Of a stretch of DNA of 13,133 nucleotides, positions 1-6,641 are shown piece by piece. The translations under genes and the position numbers were made by a program. Source of the DNA: Betaproteobacteria bacterium (GTDB taxonomy: Bacteria; Pseudomonadota; Gammaproteobacteria; Burkholderiales; SG8-39); the NCBI GenBank assembly GCA_029865405.1, contig JAOUGZ010000033.1:1-13133 (forward strand). The letters run 5' to 3'. Under the pieces are notes generated by a model that saw nothing but the letters and a program-made list of their open reading frames with translations, searched no databases and had not been told where the DNA came from. Within the stretch, counting starts at the first letter, position 1, and the number at the start of each line of letters is the position of its first letter.

Positions 1-483
1 GAACATCGCCTGCCAGCCGAAGCGCTCGCCCAGGAACCCCGCGGCGGAGGCGGCGAAGGCGACGCCGAGCATGTGCCCGACGAGAAAGCGTGCCAGCACC
101 AGCTGGCGTTTCTCGTAGGCCACCGCGTCGCCGATCCAGGCCATGGCGAGCGGCACGATCGCGCCCACCGTGGCGCCGGTGAGAAAGCGCGCGGCGACGA
201 GCGTGGCGAGCGAGGGCGCGAGCGCGCAGGCGAGGTTGCCCAGCGCCGAGAGCGCGGTGATCAGGAACACCATGCGGTACTTGCCGATGCGATCGGCGAG
301 CGGCCCGTTCACCAGCTGGAACAGCCCGTAGGACACCGCGAAACCGGTGATCACCGCGGCGGCGCCGCCGGGCGTGGTGCCGAACTCCCCGGCGATCAGC
401 GGCAGCAGCGGGTCGGCGGCGCGCAGCGCCGCGGCGCTGGCAAAGGCCGCGACGGACAGCAGCAGGACGGCGCGGCCGGGCAT
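1..483 (-). CDS. MFS transporter, N-terminal 161 residues (runs off left edge)
   Basis: An open frame reads from an ATG at 483 without a stop to base 1, giving 161 codons. The protein begins MPGRAVLLLSVAAF and alternates hydrophobic helices with short loops: about five transmembrane segments lie near residues 4-20, 41-58, 70-90, 93-116 and 130-150. The loop after helix 2 carries the MFS signature A motif (GPLADRIGKYR, residues 60-70), a strong family marker. This identifies an inner-membrane secondary transporter, probably of the drug/proton-antiporter or sugar-efflux type, but the substrate cannot be assigned from half a protein. The start fits the family because helix 1 begins within a few residues. 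It lies only 4 nt from the T-tract of the porin terminator, leaving no room for a conventional Shine-Dalgarno outside that hairpin. The C-terminal half is outside the window. Confidence 0.85.
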   Translation of the reverse strand, partial: MPGRAVLLLSVAAFASAAALRAADPLLPLIAGEFGTTPGGAAAVITGFAVSYGLFQLVNGPLADRIGKYRMVFLITALSALGNLACALAPSLATLVAARFLTGATVGAIVPLAMAWIGDAVAYEKRQLVLARFLVGHMLGVAFAASAAGFLGERFGWQAMF

Positions 484-487
484 GCCT

Positions 488-520
488 AAAAAAACGCCCC
501 GGGCGGCTCGGCCCGGGGCG
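488..520 (-). terminator. Rho-independent terminator of the porin gene
   Basis: A perfect 10-bp inverted repeat (CGCCCCGGGC at 495-504 and GCCCGGGGCG at 511-520) has a 6-nt loop. On the minus strand it is followed by seven T (complement of the A-run 488-494). It starts 24 nt past the porin stop, so it is placed to end porin transcription. The T-tract almost touches the MFS start codon at 483. Confidence 0.9.
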
Positions 521-544
521 GCGCAACGCGAAGCGCGGGCGGCG

Positions 545-1639
545 TCAGAAGTTGTAGCGCGCGCCCACCGCGAGGGACTTGTTGTCCACGCCGGCGGTGC
601 TGGTCTTGAAGCCGTAGTTGCCGTTGGTCTCGTTGTCGACCGCGGTATAGAAGGCGTAGACCTTGAACTGCTTGTCGATGTTGTAGTTGTACCCCAGGGT
701 CCACTGCTTGGCGCCGGCGTCGGTCGTGTTGAGGTCCAGGCGGTCGTCGGCGACGCCGACGTTCACATGGAACTCGTGCTTCGCCACCGGCATCATCAGC
801 GAGACGCGGAAGTAGGTGCGCTTGGCGCTGCCGACGAGCAGGTCGCTCTTCGCGCTCTCGATCAGCGCGCCGACGATGTACTTGCCGCCGAAATTGTACA
901 GGCCGCCGAGGGTCGTCGCCGTGTCCTTGTTCGGCTTGCCGCCGCCGAGGTCGGACGAGTTCTTGGTTTCCGCGTGCGACACCGCCGCGTGCAGCGGACC
1001 CTGATCGTAGGCGCCGACGATGCCGAGGTAGCTCGGCTGCGAGCCCGTGACGCGCGCCTCGCCGAGCCGCGAATGCGCCACGTCCACCGTGAACATGCCC
1101 AGTTTCGGGCTCGTGTACCAGACGGTGTTGTCCATGAAGCCCTGGTTGCCGAAGACCGCCGCCGCAAGCAGCGCGTCAGAGGAATTCCCGGTATCGTGAT
1201 TGTGGTTGCTGATGTAGTCGTAGGTGGCGTAGTACACGGGCCCGATGGTGCGGCCGACCCGCACGGAGCCAAAGCCGCCCTGCATGCCGAGGTAGCTGTC
1301 GCGGCTGGAAAGCGTATCGCCGCCCCTGTCCAGACGCACCCGGCTCTCGACCTGGAAGAAGCCGGACAGGCCGTCGCCGAGGTCCTTCTTGCCGCGCACG
1401 CCGATGCGCGAGCTGTTGTCGACCACTTCCCAGTTGGTCTGGCTGGTGGCGCCGCTCACGGTAATGCGCTCGTAGCTGACGTTGGCGCGCCCGTAGACCT
1501 CGACGCCCGCCGGCAACTGCGCCAGGGCGGTCGCGGGCAGGCCGCAGGCAGCGGCGACAGCGGCGACGATGAGCTTGCGGTTCGGGACGGATGCGAACGA
1601 TGCGGGAACTGCATGGGCAGGCACTGCTTTCGCTTTCAT
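545..1639 (-). CDS. Gram-negative general porin (Porin_4 / OmpC-like), outer membrane
   Basis: A 364-residue protein matching betaproteobacterial trimeric porins in length and composition. It begins with a signal peptide: a long basic n-region (residues 1-22), a hydrophobic stretch LIVAAVAAACGLPA, and a likely cleavage after ATALA (residue 40). The mature part opens with QLPAGVEVYGRANVSYE, typical of this family, and continues as alternating amphipathic beta strands rich in Gly, Tyr and Asn. It ends GARYNF with the terminal Phe recognised by the BAM complex. The role is passive diffusion of small hydrophilic solutes across the outer membrane. The start is supported by a strong Shine-Dalgarno (AGGAG, complement of 1646-1650) 6 nt upstream of the ATG. 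The ~20-residue n-region is longer than usual. A terminator follows, so this is probably a monocistronic unit. Substrate and regulator are not evident. Confidence 0.93.
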   Translation of the reverse strand: MKAKAVPAHAVPASFASVPNRKLIVAAVAAACGLPATALAQLPAGVEVYGRANVSYERITVSGATSQTNWEVVDNSSRIGVRGKKDLGDGLSGFFQVESRVRLDRGGDTLSSRDSYLGMQGGFGSVRVGRTIGPVYYATYDYISNHNHDTGNSSDALLAAAVFGNQGFMDNTVWYTSPKLGMFTVDVAHSRLGEARVTGSQPSYLGIVGAYDQGPLHAAVSHAETKNSSDLGGGKPNKDTATTLGGLYNFGGKYIVGALIESAKSDLLVGSAKRTYFRVSLMMPVAKHEFHVNVGVADDRLDLNTTDAGAKQWTLGYNYNIDKQFKVYAFYTAVDNETNGNYGFKTSTAGVDNKSLAVGARYNF

Positions 1640-1690
1640 GATGTTCTCCTTTTCCTTTTACTGGGGACCGCGTTTCAACGAACTCCCAAG

Positions 1691-1710
1691 CGCGGGGCGC
1701 AAGCCCCGCG
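1691..1710. other. GC-rich hairpin in the upstream region of the porin
   Basis: Perfect 8-bp inverted repeat CGCGGGGC/GCCCCGCG with a 4-nt loop, 52 nt upstream of the porin ATG and probably within its leader. There is no T-tract on either side, so it is not a standard terminator; a role in mRNA stability or translational control is possible but unproven. In the rest of 1640-1908 I see no convincing promoter and no gene beyond a 23-codon ORF at 1818-1889 that I do not support. Confidence 0.45.
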
Positions 1711-1908
1711 GACCGGCACTGCGCCGCCACTGTACTGCGCCGCCGGCCGCCGTGGTGCAAGTTCCGCTGGCGCGCGCCTTGTGCGCGGTCGGCGGGACGA
1801 GATAGTCTGCCGGGGCCATGGACGCGGCTAAGCAATTGATAAGACGCGAGTGGGTGCGCTCCCGCACCGGCGCCGCGCACCGCGCCTGAGGCGGGTGGTT
1901 CGGCGCGC

Positions 1909-2202
1909 ATGGGCCGGGAGATCGCCACCACTCGCATTCGCGCCGAGGACTTCGAGCGCTACAGCGGCCGCTGCAAGCGCGAGCTCGCCCTGCTACGCAC
2001 GCGGCTCGCACAGGGCAGGCTGTCCGCGCGCGGATCGGTGGCCGGCGTCGAACTCGAGGCGCGGCTGGTCGACGACGCGGGTCAGCCGCGCCCCATCAAT
2101 GACGCGTTCCTCGAGCGCCACGGGCCGGACCTCGGCGCGCTGGTGCGCGTGTATCGCGAGTACAGCCACGCCGGCGCGCCGGTGCACACCTGGGACGTGT
2201 GA
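1909..2202 (+). CDS. Small protein or gene remnant; N-terminus resembles GCS2-type ligases
   Basis: A 97-codon ORF in the gap between two minus-strand genes, ending 12 nt before the convergent mgtE-like stop. Residues 1-68 (MGREIATTRIRAEDF..., then VAGVELEARLVDD and PINDAFLER) resemble, from memory of the family, the N-terminus of glutamate-cysteine ligase-like GCS2 proteins, where a G-x-E-L-E strand forms part of the active site. A complete family member is several hundred residues. Here the similarity fades after about residue 68, and the ORF stops at 97 with HAGAPVHTWDV. No continuation of the family is visible in the other plus frames before mgtE. It may therefore be a truncated pseudogene or an unrelated small protein. 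No clear Shine-Dalgarno precedes the ATG (a GGTGG lies about 10 nt away). Expression is doubtful; the relationship is an inference. Confidence 0.45.
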   Translation: MGREIATTRIRAEDFERYSGRCKRELALLRTRLAQGRLSARGSVAGVELEARLVDDAGQPRPINDAFLERHGPDLGALVRVYREYSHAGAPVHTWDV

Positions 2203-2214
2203 GCGCCGCAGCCC

Positions 2215-3576
2215 TCAGGCCGTAAGCCGCGGCAGGATCGCCGCGGCGAAGCTCAGCACCAGGAAGAACCCGCACATGTCGGTGACGGTGGTGAGGATCG
2301 GCCCCGAGGCCACCGCCGGGTCGAGCTTCAGGCGCTTGAGCACCAGCGGCACCGTGCCGCCGATCGACACCGCTACCAGCGTGTTGGCGGCGAGCGCGCC
2401 GCCGACCACCAGCCCGAGCCAGGGGTTGCCTTTCCACAGGATCGCGGCGAGCGCGAGCAGTGCGCCGAGCACCACGCCGTTGATCAGCCCCACCTTCACC
2501 TCCTGCAGCCACACGCGCAGCAGCTCGAAGGGTTTGGTGATGCCGAGCGACAGCTCGCGGATGCTCACCGCCACCGCCTGGTTGCCGCTGCAGCCGCTCA
2601 TGTCCGAGACGATCGGCAGGAACACCGCCAGCGCGATCACCGCGGCGAGCGTCTCCTCGTAGGCCGCGATCACGCTCGCGGCGATGATGTTGAGGAGAAT
2701 GTTCACCGAGAGCCAGGACAGGCGCCGTCGCGAGCGCACGGTCACCGGCAGCGAGCGGATCTCGTCGCCGCCGACGATGCCCTGCATCTTGCGGTGGTCG
2801 TTCTCGGCGCGCTCGGCGAGCTCCTCGGCGACGTCCTCGCGGCGCACCACGCCGAGCAGCGCCTGGTGCGCGTCGACTACCGGCACCGCCGCGTCGTGCT
2901 CGCGATCGAAGAACGCCTCGCGCTCGTCCAGCGTGGCCTCGGCCTTCATCTGCGCCGAGGGCTTGAGCAGCTGCGCGAGCAGCGTGTCGCGGCGCGCGAG
3001 CACCAGGTCGCGCAGGTCGAGCGTGCCGATCAGCCGTCCGCCGCCGGACACCACGTAGGCGTGCAGGTCCTCGGCGAGGCCCTCCTCGGTGCGCCGGTTC
3101 AGATCCTCGATCACGTCGCGCACCGTCGCGGTGTCGGCGTACGAGAGGTACTCGGTCACCATCAGGCCGCCGGCGACGTCGCGCGGGTACGGCAGCGTCG
3201 TTCTGGCGTGCCGGGCATCCTCGGGCGGCATCCTGGCGAGGATCGCTTCGGCATCCGCGGGATCGAGGTTCGCCAGCACGTCGACCTGGTCGTCGCTGTC
3301 CATCTCGCTCACGATCGAGGCGGCGTCCTTCGCTTCCAGGTCCTCGATCAGGTCGGCGGCGTGCTCCTCCGGAATCTCCTCGATCAGGTCGGCGGCGTCC
3401 TCGGGCGAGAGCGTGGTCAGCACGCGCTCGCGCGCTTGCGGCTCGAGGCGCAGCAGCGCCCGGAACACCTCACTCGGGCCGATGGACTCGACATAGGTCT
3501 CGAGCCCCCTGGCGTCGCCGGCCTGCGCCAGTGCCTCGAGCCTTTCCCAGGGCGGCGTCTCGATCGCTTCGGTCAT
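2215..3576 (-). CDS. mgtE: MgtE-family magnesium transporter
   Basis: A 453-residue protein, close to the usual ~450 of MgtE. Order of domains: an N-terminal alpha-helical superhelical MgtE_N domain of short acidic repeats (about residues 25-125; SPEDAADLIEEIPEEHAADL), a tandem CBS pair (about 130-250; GGLMVTEYLSY, then AVPVVDAHQALLGVV), a connecting helix, and a five-helix membrane domain (about 280-450). The cytosolic Asp/Glu-rich part senses Mg2+ in this family and closes the channel when Mg2+ is high. Asp433 in TVTDMCGFF corresponds in position to the Mg2+-selecting pore aspartate of characterised MgtE. The pore loop reads SDMSGCSGNQA rather than the commoner GMGGNAGTQ, marking a distinct subfamily. 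I chose the ATG at 3576 because GGAG (complement of 3584-3587) lies 7 nt upstream; an in-frame GTG at 3600 lacks this. Divergent from the SLC13-like gene. Confidence 0.93.
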   Translation of the reverse strand: MTEAIETPPWERLEALAQAGDARGLETYVESIGPSEVFRALLRLEPQARERVLTTLSPEDAADLIEEIPEEHAADLIEDLEAKDAASIVSEMDSDDQVDVLANLDPADAEAILARMPPEDARHARTTLPYPRDVAGGLMVTEYLSYADTATVRDVIEDLNRRTEEGLAEDLHAYVVSGGGRLIGTLDLRDLVLARRDTLLAQLLKPSAQMKAEATLDEREAFFDREHDAAVPVVDAHQALLGVVRREDVAEELAERAENDHRKMQGIVGGDEIRSLPVTVRSRRRLSWLSVNILLNIIAASVIAAYEETLAAVIALAVFLPIVSDMSGCSGNQAVAVSIRELSLGITKPFELLRVWLQEVKVGLINGVVLGALLALAAILWKGNPWLGLVVGGALAANTLVAVSIGGTVPLVLKRLKLDPAVASGPILTTVTDMCGFFLVLSFAAAILPRLTA

Positions 3577-3617
3577 GACGACTCTCCCAACATCTGCCAC
3601 GTGTACGATGCACCGAT

Positions 3618-3625
3618 TCTATAGA
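3618..3625. promoter_or_regulatory. Candidate -10 element in the divergent mgtE / permease gap
   Basis: The palindromic TCTATAGA is the only AT-rich element in the 64-nt gap between the two divergent starts. Read on the minus strand it would be a -10 (TATAGA) giving an mgtE leader of about 35 nt with room for its Shine-Dalgarno. On the plus strand it would leave only a few bases before the permease ATG. No convincing -35 box is visible in either direction, so this is a weak call. Confidence 0.25.
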
Positions 3626-3640
3626 CTCGAGACCGCACGG

Positions 3641-5518
3641 ATGCCCGCATTGCCCGATCCCCACGCGCTCGCGGTGATGGCGCTCACGGTGTTTGCGCTG
3701 GTGCTGTTCGCGCAGGGCCGCATCGCGCTCGAAACCTCCAGCCTGCTGGTGTTCATCACGCTGGTGGCCGGCTTCCAGATTTTTCCCTACGCCGGCGAGG
3801 CCGGCCCGGTGCGCCCGAGCGATCTCTTTGCCGGCTTCGGCCACGAGGCGCTGGTCGCGGTCTGCGCCCTGATGGTGCTCGGCAAGGGCCTCGAGACCAC
3901 GGGCGCGCTGCAGCCGGTGGCGAGGATCCTGGCGCGCGTCTGGCAGACCGGGCCCGCGATCTCGCTGCTGTTCACCATGCTGGTGGCCGCGGCGCTCTCG
4001 GCGGTGGTCAACAACACGCCGATCGTCGTCATGCTGCTGCCGATCCTCGTCGGCGTGACGCTGAGCGCCAAGTCCTCGCCCTCGGGCGTGCTGATGCCCT
4101 TCGGCCTCGCCACGGTGATTGGCGGCACGGTCACCACCATCGGCACCTCGACCAACCTGCTCGTCGTCTCGGTGGCGCGCGACATGGGCGTGCGCAACTT
4201 CGGCATGTTCGACTTCGCGCTGCCGATCGCGCTGGTGGGCTTCTTCGGCATCCTGTTTCTGTGGCTGGTGGCGCCGCGCCTGCTGCCGCAGCGCGCGGCG
4301 CTGATCAGCGACAAGTCGGCGCGCCTGTTCAGCGCCATGCTGTACGTCGAGGACGACAGCAAGATCAACGGCAAGACGCTCGCCGACGCGCGCAAGCTCG
4401 CCGGCGGCAACCTGCGTCTGCTCGACGTGCAGCGCGGCGAGCGCGGCGTGCTGCTCGCGCGCCTGCCCTCGCTGACGTTCATGCCCGGCGACCGGCTGCT
4501 GGTGCGCGACACGCCCGAGCGGCTGAAGGAGCTCGAAGGCATGCTCGGCACGCCGCTGCACGACCAGGAGGCGGAGTCGGCCGAGGAGCGCGTGGAGAAG
4601 GAAGAACGGGCGGCCGAGGCCGAGGGCGAGCCGAAGGCGAAGACCGACGAGGACGCCAAGCAGCGCCTGGTCGAGGTGGTGGTGACCGAAGACTCGCCAC
4701 TGAAGGGCTCGACGGTGCGGCGCTCGCGCTTCGCCGACGAGTACGGCCTGTTCGTGCTCGCCATCCATCGCGGCCAGTTCCGCGACGAGATCCGCCGCGG
4801 CGAGCTGGGCGACGTCATACTCAGCACCGGCGACGTGCTGCTGGTGCAGGGCAGCGTGGGCGACATCAAGCGCATGAAGTCGAACCAGGCGTTCCTGGTG
4901 CTCGATTCCACGGTCGAGCTGCCCGATACCGAGCGCGCCGTTCTCGCGCTCGGCATCATGGGCGCAGTGATCGCCGCCGCCGCCGGCGGGCTGCTGCCGA
5001 TCAGCGTCTCGGCGCTGGTCGGCGTCGCGGCGATGATGGCGACCAGGTGCCTGACCTGGCGCGAGGCGGGCAAGGGCCTGTCCGCGCAGGTGATCATGAT
5101 CGTGGTGACCAGCCTCGCCCTCGGCACCGCGCTCACCCGCACCGGCGGCACCACCTACATCGCCGAGCTGTTCGTGGCGGCCACCGCGGGCATGTCGCCG
5201 AGCGCGATCCTCGGCGGCCTGATGCTGCTGATGGCGGTGCTGACCAACATCCTCTCCAACAACGCTGCCGGCATCATCGGCACGCCGATCGCCATCGGCA
5301 TCGCCGCCCAGCTCGACCTCGCGCCCGAGCCGTTCGTGATCGCGATCATCGCCGGGGTGAACCTGTCCTTCGCCACGCCGATGGCCTACCAGACCAACCT
5401 GCTGGTGCTGCACGCGGGCGGCTACCGCTTCGTCGACTTCGTGAAGGTGGGCGTGCCGCTGTCGCTGCTGATGTGGGCGGGGTACCTCTACGTGATCCCG
5501 CGCTTCTTCCCGTTCTGA
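3641..5518 (+). CDS. SLC13/CitT-like permease with two internal TrkA-C (RCK_C) domains
   Basis: A 625-residue inner-membrane transporter of the divalent anion:Na+ symporter type (CitMHS/SLC13 fold). The N-terminal membrane half (residues 8-225) contains NNTPIVVMLLP (from 124) and the substrate/Na+ loop GTSTNLL (168-174). Two cytosolic TrkA-C domains follow (about 228-300 and 343-426), separated by a highly charged Glu/Lys/Ala linker (about 307-341). The C-terminal membrane half (430-625) repeats the pattern with NILSNNAAG (from 536) and ATPMAYQTNLLV. Transport of a dicarboxylate, sulfate or other divalent anion is likely for the family, with RCK_C domains as a ligand-sensing module; the substrate is unknown. 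The ATG at 3641 places helix 1 as in relatives. In-frame ATGs at 3608 and 3575 are possible, but the latter overlaps the mgtE start. No strong Shine-Dalgarno precedes any of them. Confidence 0.9.
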   Translation: MPALPDPHALAVMALTVFALVLFAQGRIALETSSLLVFITLVAGFQIFPYAGEAGPVRPSDLFAGFGHEALVAVCALMVLGKGLETTGALQPVARILARVWQTGPAISLLFTMLVAAALSAVVNNTPIVVMLLPILVGVTLSAKSSPSGVLMPFGLATVIGGTVTTIGTSTNLLVVSVARDMGVRNFGMFDFALPIALVGFFGILFLWLVAPRLLPQRAALISDKSARLFSAMLYVEDDSKINGKTLADARKLAGGNLRLLDVQRGERGVLLARLPSLTFMPGDRLLVRDTPERLKELEGMLGTPLHDQEAESAEERVEKEERAAEAEGEPKAKTDEDAKQRLVEVVVTEDSPLKGSTVRRSRFADEYGLFVLAIHRGQFRDEIRRGELGDVILSTGDVLLVQGSVGDIKRMKSNQAFLVLDSTVELPDTERAVLALGIMGAVIAAAAGGLLPISVSALVGVAAMMATRCLTWREAGKGLSAQVIMIVVTSLALGTALTRTGGTTYIAELFVAATAGMSPSAILGGLMLLMAVLTNILSNNAAGIIGTPIAIGIAAQLDLAPEPFVIAIIAGVNLSFATPMAYQTNLLVLHAGGYRFVDFVKVGVPLSLLMWAGYLYVIPRFFPF

Positions 5519-5655
5519 GCGCTCGGGCCGCGCGTCGCCACGACGACGCCGGCGAGGATGGTGGCGAAGCCCACGGCGTGAAACGCCTCGAACGCCTCGT
5601 CCAGGAACAGGATCGCGAGCACCGTGCCGAAGAGCGGCACGAAGCCCTGCACTTC
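5488..5655 (-). pseudogene. EamA/DMT permease remnant, C-terminal end only
   Basis: The minus-strand frame from 5655 encodes 55 residues, including FVPLFGTVLAILFLDE and FHAVGFATILAGVVVATR. These are the last two helices of an EamA-type drug/metabolite permease, normally about 290-300 residues. There is no start: the codon immediately upstream in the same frame is TAG (5656-5658), the end of an acyl-CoA dehydrogenase remnant. The fragment runs 31 nt into the end of the convergent SLC13-like gene before its own stop. It is the right side of a deletion scar and cannot make a functional transporter. It is not a piece of the intact EamA gene at 10057-10944, whose C-terminus differs. Confidence 0.75.
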
Positions 5656-5745
5656 CTAGGCGTAGGCCTTGGGAACGATCTCTCTTTCGACGAAGCGGCG
5701 CAGGCTGTCGCGCAGGAGAGTGAGCGCGCTGTCAGTCTCGGCCAT
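5656..5745 (-). pseudogene. Acyl-CoA dehydrogenase remnant, first 29 codons
   Basis: From an ATG at 5745 the frame encodes MAETDSALTLLRDSL then RRFVEREIVPKAYA and a TAG stop. The segment L-R-x-x-x-R-x-F-V-E-R-E-I-V-P matches the first helix of acyl-CoA dehydrogenases, enzymes of about 380-400 residues; everything after the first helix is missing. The ATG retains a good GGAG Shine-Dalgarno (complement of 5750-5753) and overlaps the end of the HxlR gene by 14 nt. This implies that the intact gene was once translationally coupled to that regulator. It is followed without a gap, and in frame, by the tail of an EamA permease. I read it as a deletion product; a functional 29-residue peptide is unlikely. 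Confidence 0.7.
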
Positions 5746-6070
5746 CCTGCTCCAGTGCGTCCTGCAGCCGGTCGACGCCGTCGATCAACCCGGAGAACTG
5801 CTCGCCGAAGCCGGTGAGGGAGTACTCCACGCGCGGCGGCAGCTCCGCATAGCTGCGCTTCTCGAGGATGCCGAAGCGCATCAGCTTGCGCAGGCGCTCG
5901 TTCAGCACCTTCTTCGAGATGCCGTCGATCGCATGCTCCAGCGCGCCGGGACGGCGCACGCCGCGGCGCACGCTGCGCAGCACGGCGAGCGACCACTTGC
6001 AGCCCACCACGTCCTCGACCATGCGCGCGGCGGTGGGCTGCGCAGGATTTTTCTTGCGGCGTGCGCTCAA
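5732..6070 (-). CDS. HxlR-family winged-helix transcriptional regulator
   Basis: A compact DNA-binding protein of 112 residues with the HxlR pattern: a helix with DVVGCKWSLAVLRSV, the recognition region ISKKVLNERLRKLMRFGIL, a beta wing PPRVEYSLT, then a dimerisation helix FGEQFSGLIDGVDRLQ. Members bind short inverted repeats as dimers, often beside their own gene, and many respond to electrophiles or oxidants. The frame is open upstream to 6184, but that stretch is antisense to the P460 leader and unlike the family. I therefore chose the TTG at 6070, giving an N-terminus SARRKKNPAQPTAARM; an ATG at 6022 is the alternative. Neither has a good Shine-Dalgarno. Its stop overlaps the start of the acyl-CoA dehydrogenase remnant, so it once led a longer transcript. 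It is divergent from the P460 gene, a plausible target. Confidence 0.85.
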   Translation of the reverse strand: MSARRKKNPAQPTAARMVEDVVGCKWSLAVLRSVRRGVRRPGALEHAIDGISKKVLNERLRKLMRFGILEKRSYAELPPRVEYSLTGFGEQFSGLIDGVDRLQDALEQDGRD

Positions 6071-6077
6071 CGATTTA

Positions 6078-6089
6078 CACCAAAAGGTG
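6078..6089. promoter_or_regulatory. Candidate operator, inverted repeat CACC-AAAA-GGTG
   Basis: A perfect 4-bp inverted repeat around AAAA lies 8 nt upstream of the HxlR start, in the 95-nt divergent gap with the P460 gene. Position and symmetry suit a dimeric regulator controlling both directions, but the arms are short and could occur by chance. A weak -10-like AACAAT lies at 6137-6142, upstream of P460. Confidence 0.25.
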
Positions 6090-6165
6090 CCCCGGGGACC
6101 GTTTCGTGCCGGCTGGGCATCGCGCCGGCCGCTGCGAACAATAGCGTTCCTGAAAGGAGACGTCC

Positions 6166-6636
6166 ATGAGAATCCTGCTCGCACTGCTCGCCGTTTCGAT
6201 CCCCGCGCTCGCTGCGGATCCTGCTCCGGTTCCCTACCCCGAAGGCTATCGCGCCTGGACGCACGTGAAGAGCATGGTGATACAGCCCGGACATGCGTTG
6301 TTCGACGCCTTCGGCGGCGTCCACCACCTGTACGCCAACCCGAAGGCGCTCGCCGGCTACCGCAAGGGCAAGTTCCCCGACGGCGCGGTGATCGTCTTCG
6401 ACTTGCTGGAAGCGCAGACCGGCGGCAACGCGGTGCAGGAAGGCCCGCGCAAGGTCCTCGGCGTGATGCACAAGGACGCGAAAAAGTACGCCGCCACCGG
6501 CGGCTGGGGCTTCGAGGGCTTCAAGGGCGACTCGAAGACCGAGCGCGCCGTGGGCAGCAACGCGGCGGGCGCCTGCTACGGCTGCCACGCCCCGCAGAAG
6601 GACCGCGGCTACGTGTTCAGCAGCTACCGCAAATAG
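6166..6636 (+). CDS. Cytochrome P460-family periplasmic c-type haem protein
   Basis: A 156-residue secreted protein with a short signal peptide (MRILLALLAVSIPALAA, cleavage near residue 17). A beta-rich domain starts at YPEGYRAWTHVKSM, contains KGKFPDGAVIVFDL (residues 67-80), and ends with a single haem-attachment motif CYGCH (137-141) followed by APQKDRGYVFSSYRK. This arrangement, with CxxCH close to the C-terminus, is that of the cytochrome P460 / c'-beta family. Characterised members oxidise hydroxylamine or bind NO; P460 proper has a lysine cross-linked to the haem, which I cannot confirm here. The likely role is periplasmic handling of reactive nitrogen species, or electron transfer. 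The start has a strong Shine-Dalgarno (AGGAG at 6155-6159, 6-nt spacing). It is divergent from the HxlR gene and ends just before a large hairpin. Confidence 0.88.
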   Translation: MRILLALLAVSIPALAADPAPVPYPEGYRAWTHVKSMVIQPGHALFDAFGGVHHLYANPKALAGYRKGKFPDGAVIVFDLLEAQTGGNAVQEGPRKVLGVMHKDAKKYAATGGWGFEGFKGDSKTERAVGSNAAGACYGCHAPQKDRGYVFSSYRK

Positions 6637-6641
6637 AGCTC

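Noticed and set aside
347..1831. Long plus-strand open frame over the porin
   Set aside because: It is antisense to a clear porin with signal peptide and terminal Phe, and its product is rich in Ala, Arg and Val without domains. Such shadows are expected at this GC content.
1818..1889. 23-codon plus-strand ORF upstream of the 97-codon ORF
   Set aside because: It has no Shine-Dalgarno, no similarity that I recognise, and could easily occur by chance.
3577..3600. Alternative GTG start for the MgtE-type transporter
   Set aside because: It would place the good Shine-Dalgarno inside the coding region. The ATG at 3576 has correct spacing.
3470..5413. Long minus-strand open frame over the SLC13-like gene
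   Set aside because: The product is dominated by His, Gln, Arg and Asp repeats with no recognisable motif, the usual antisense image of a GC-rich membrane protein gene.
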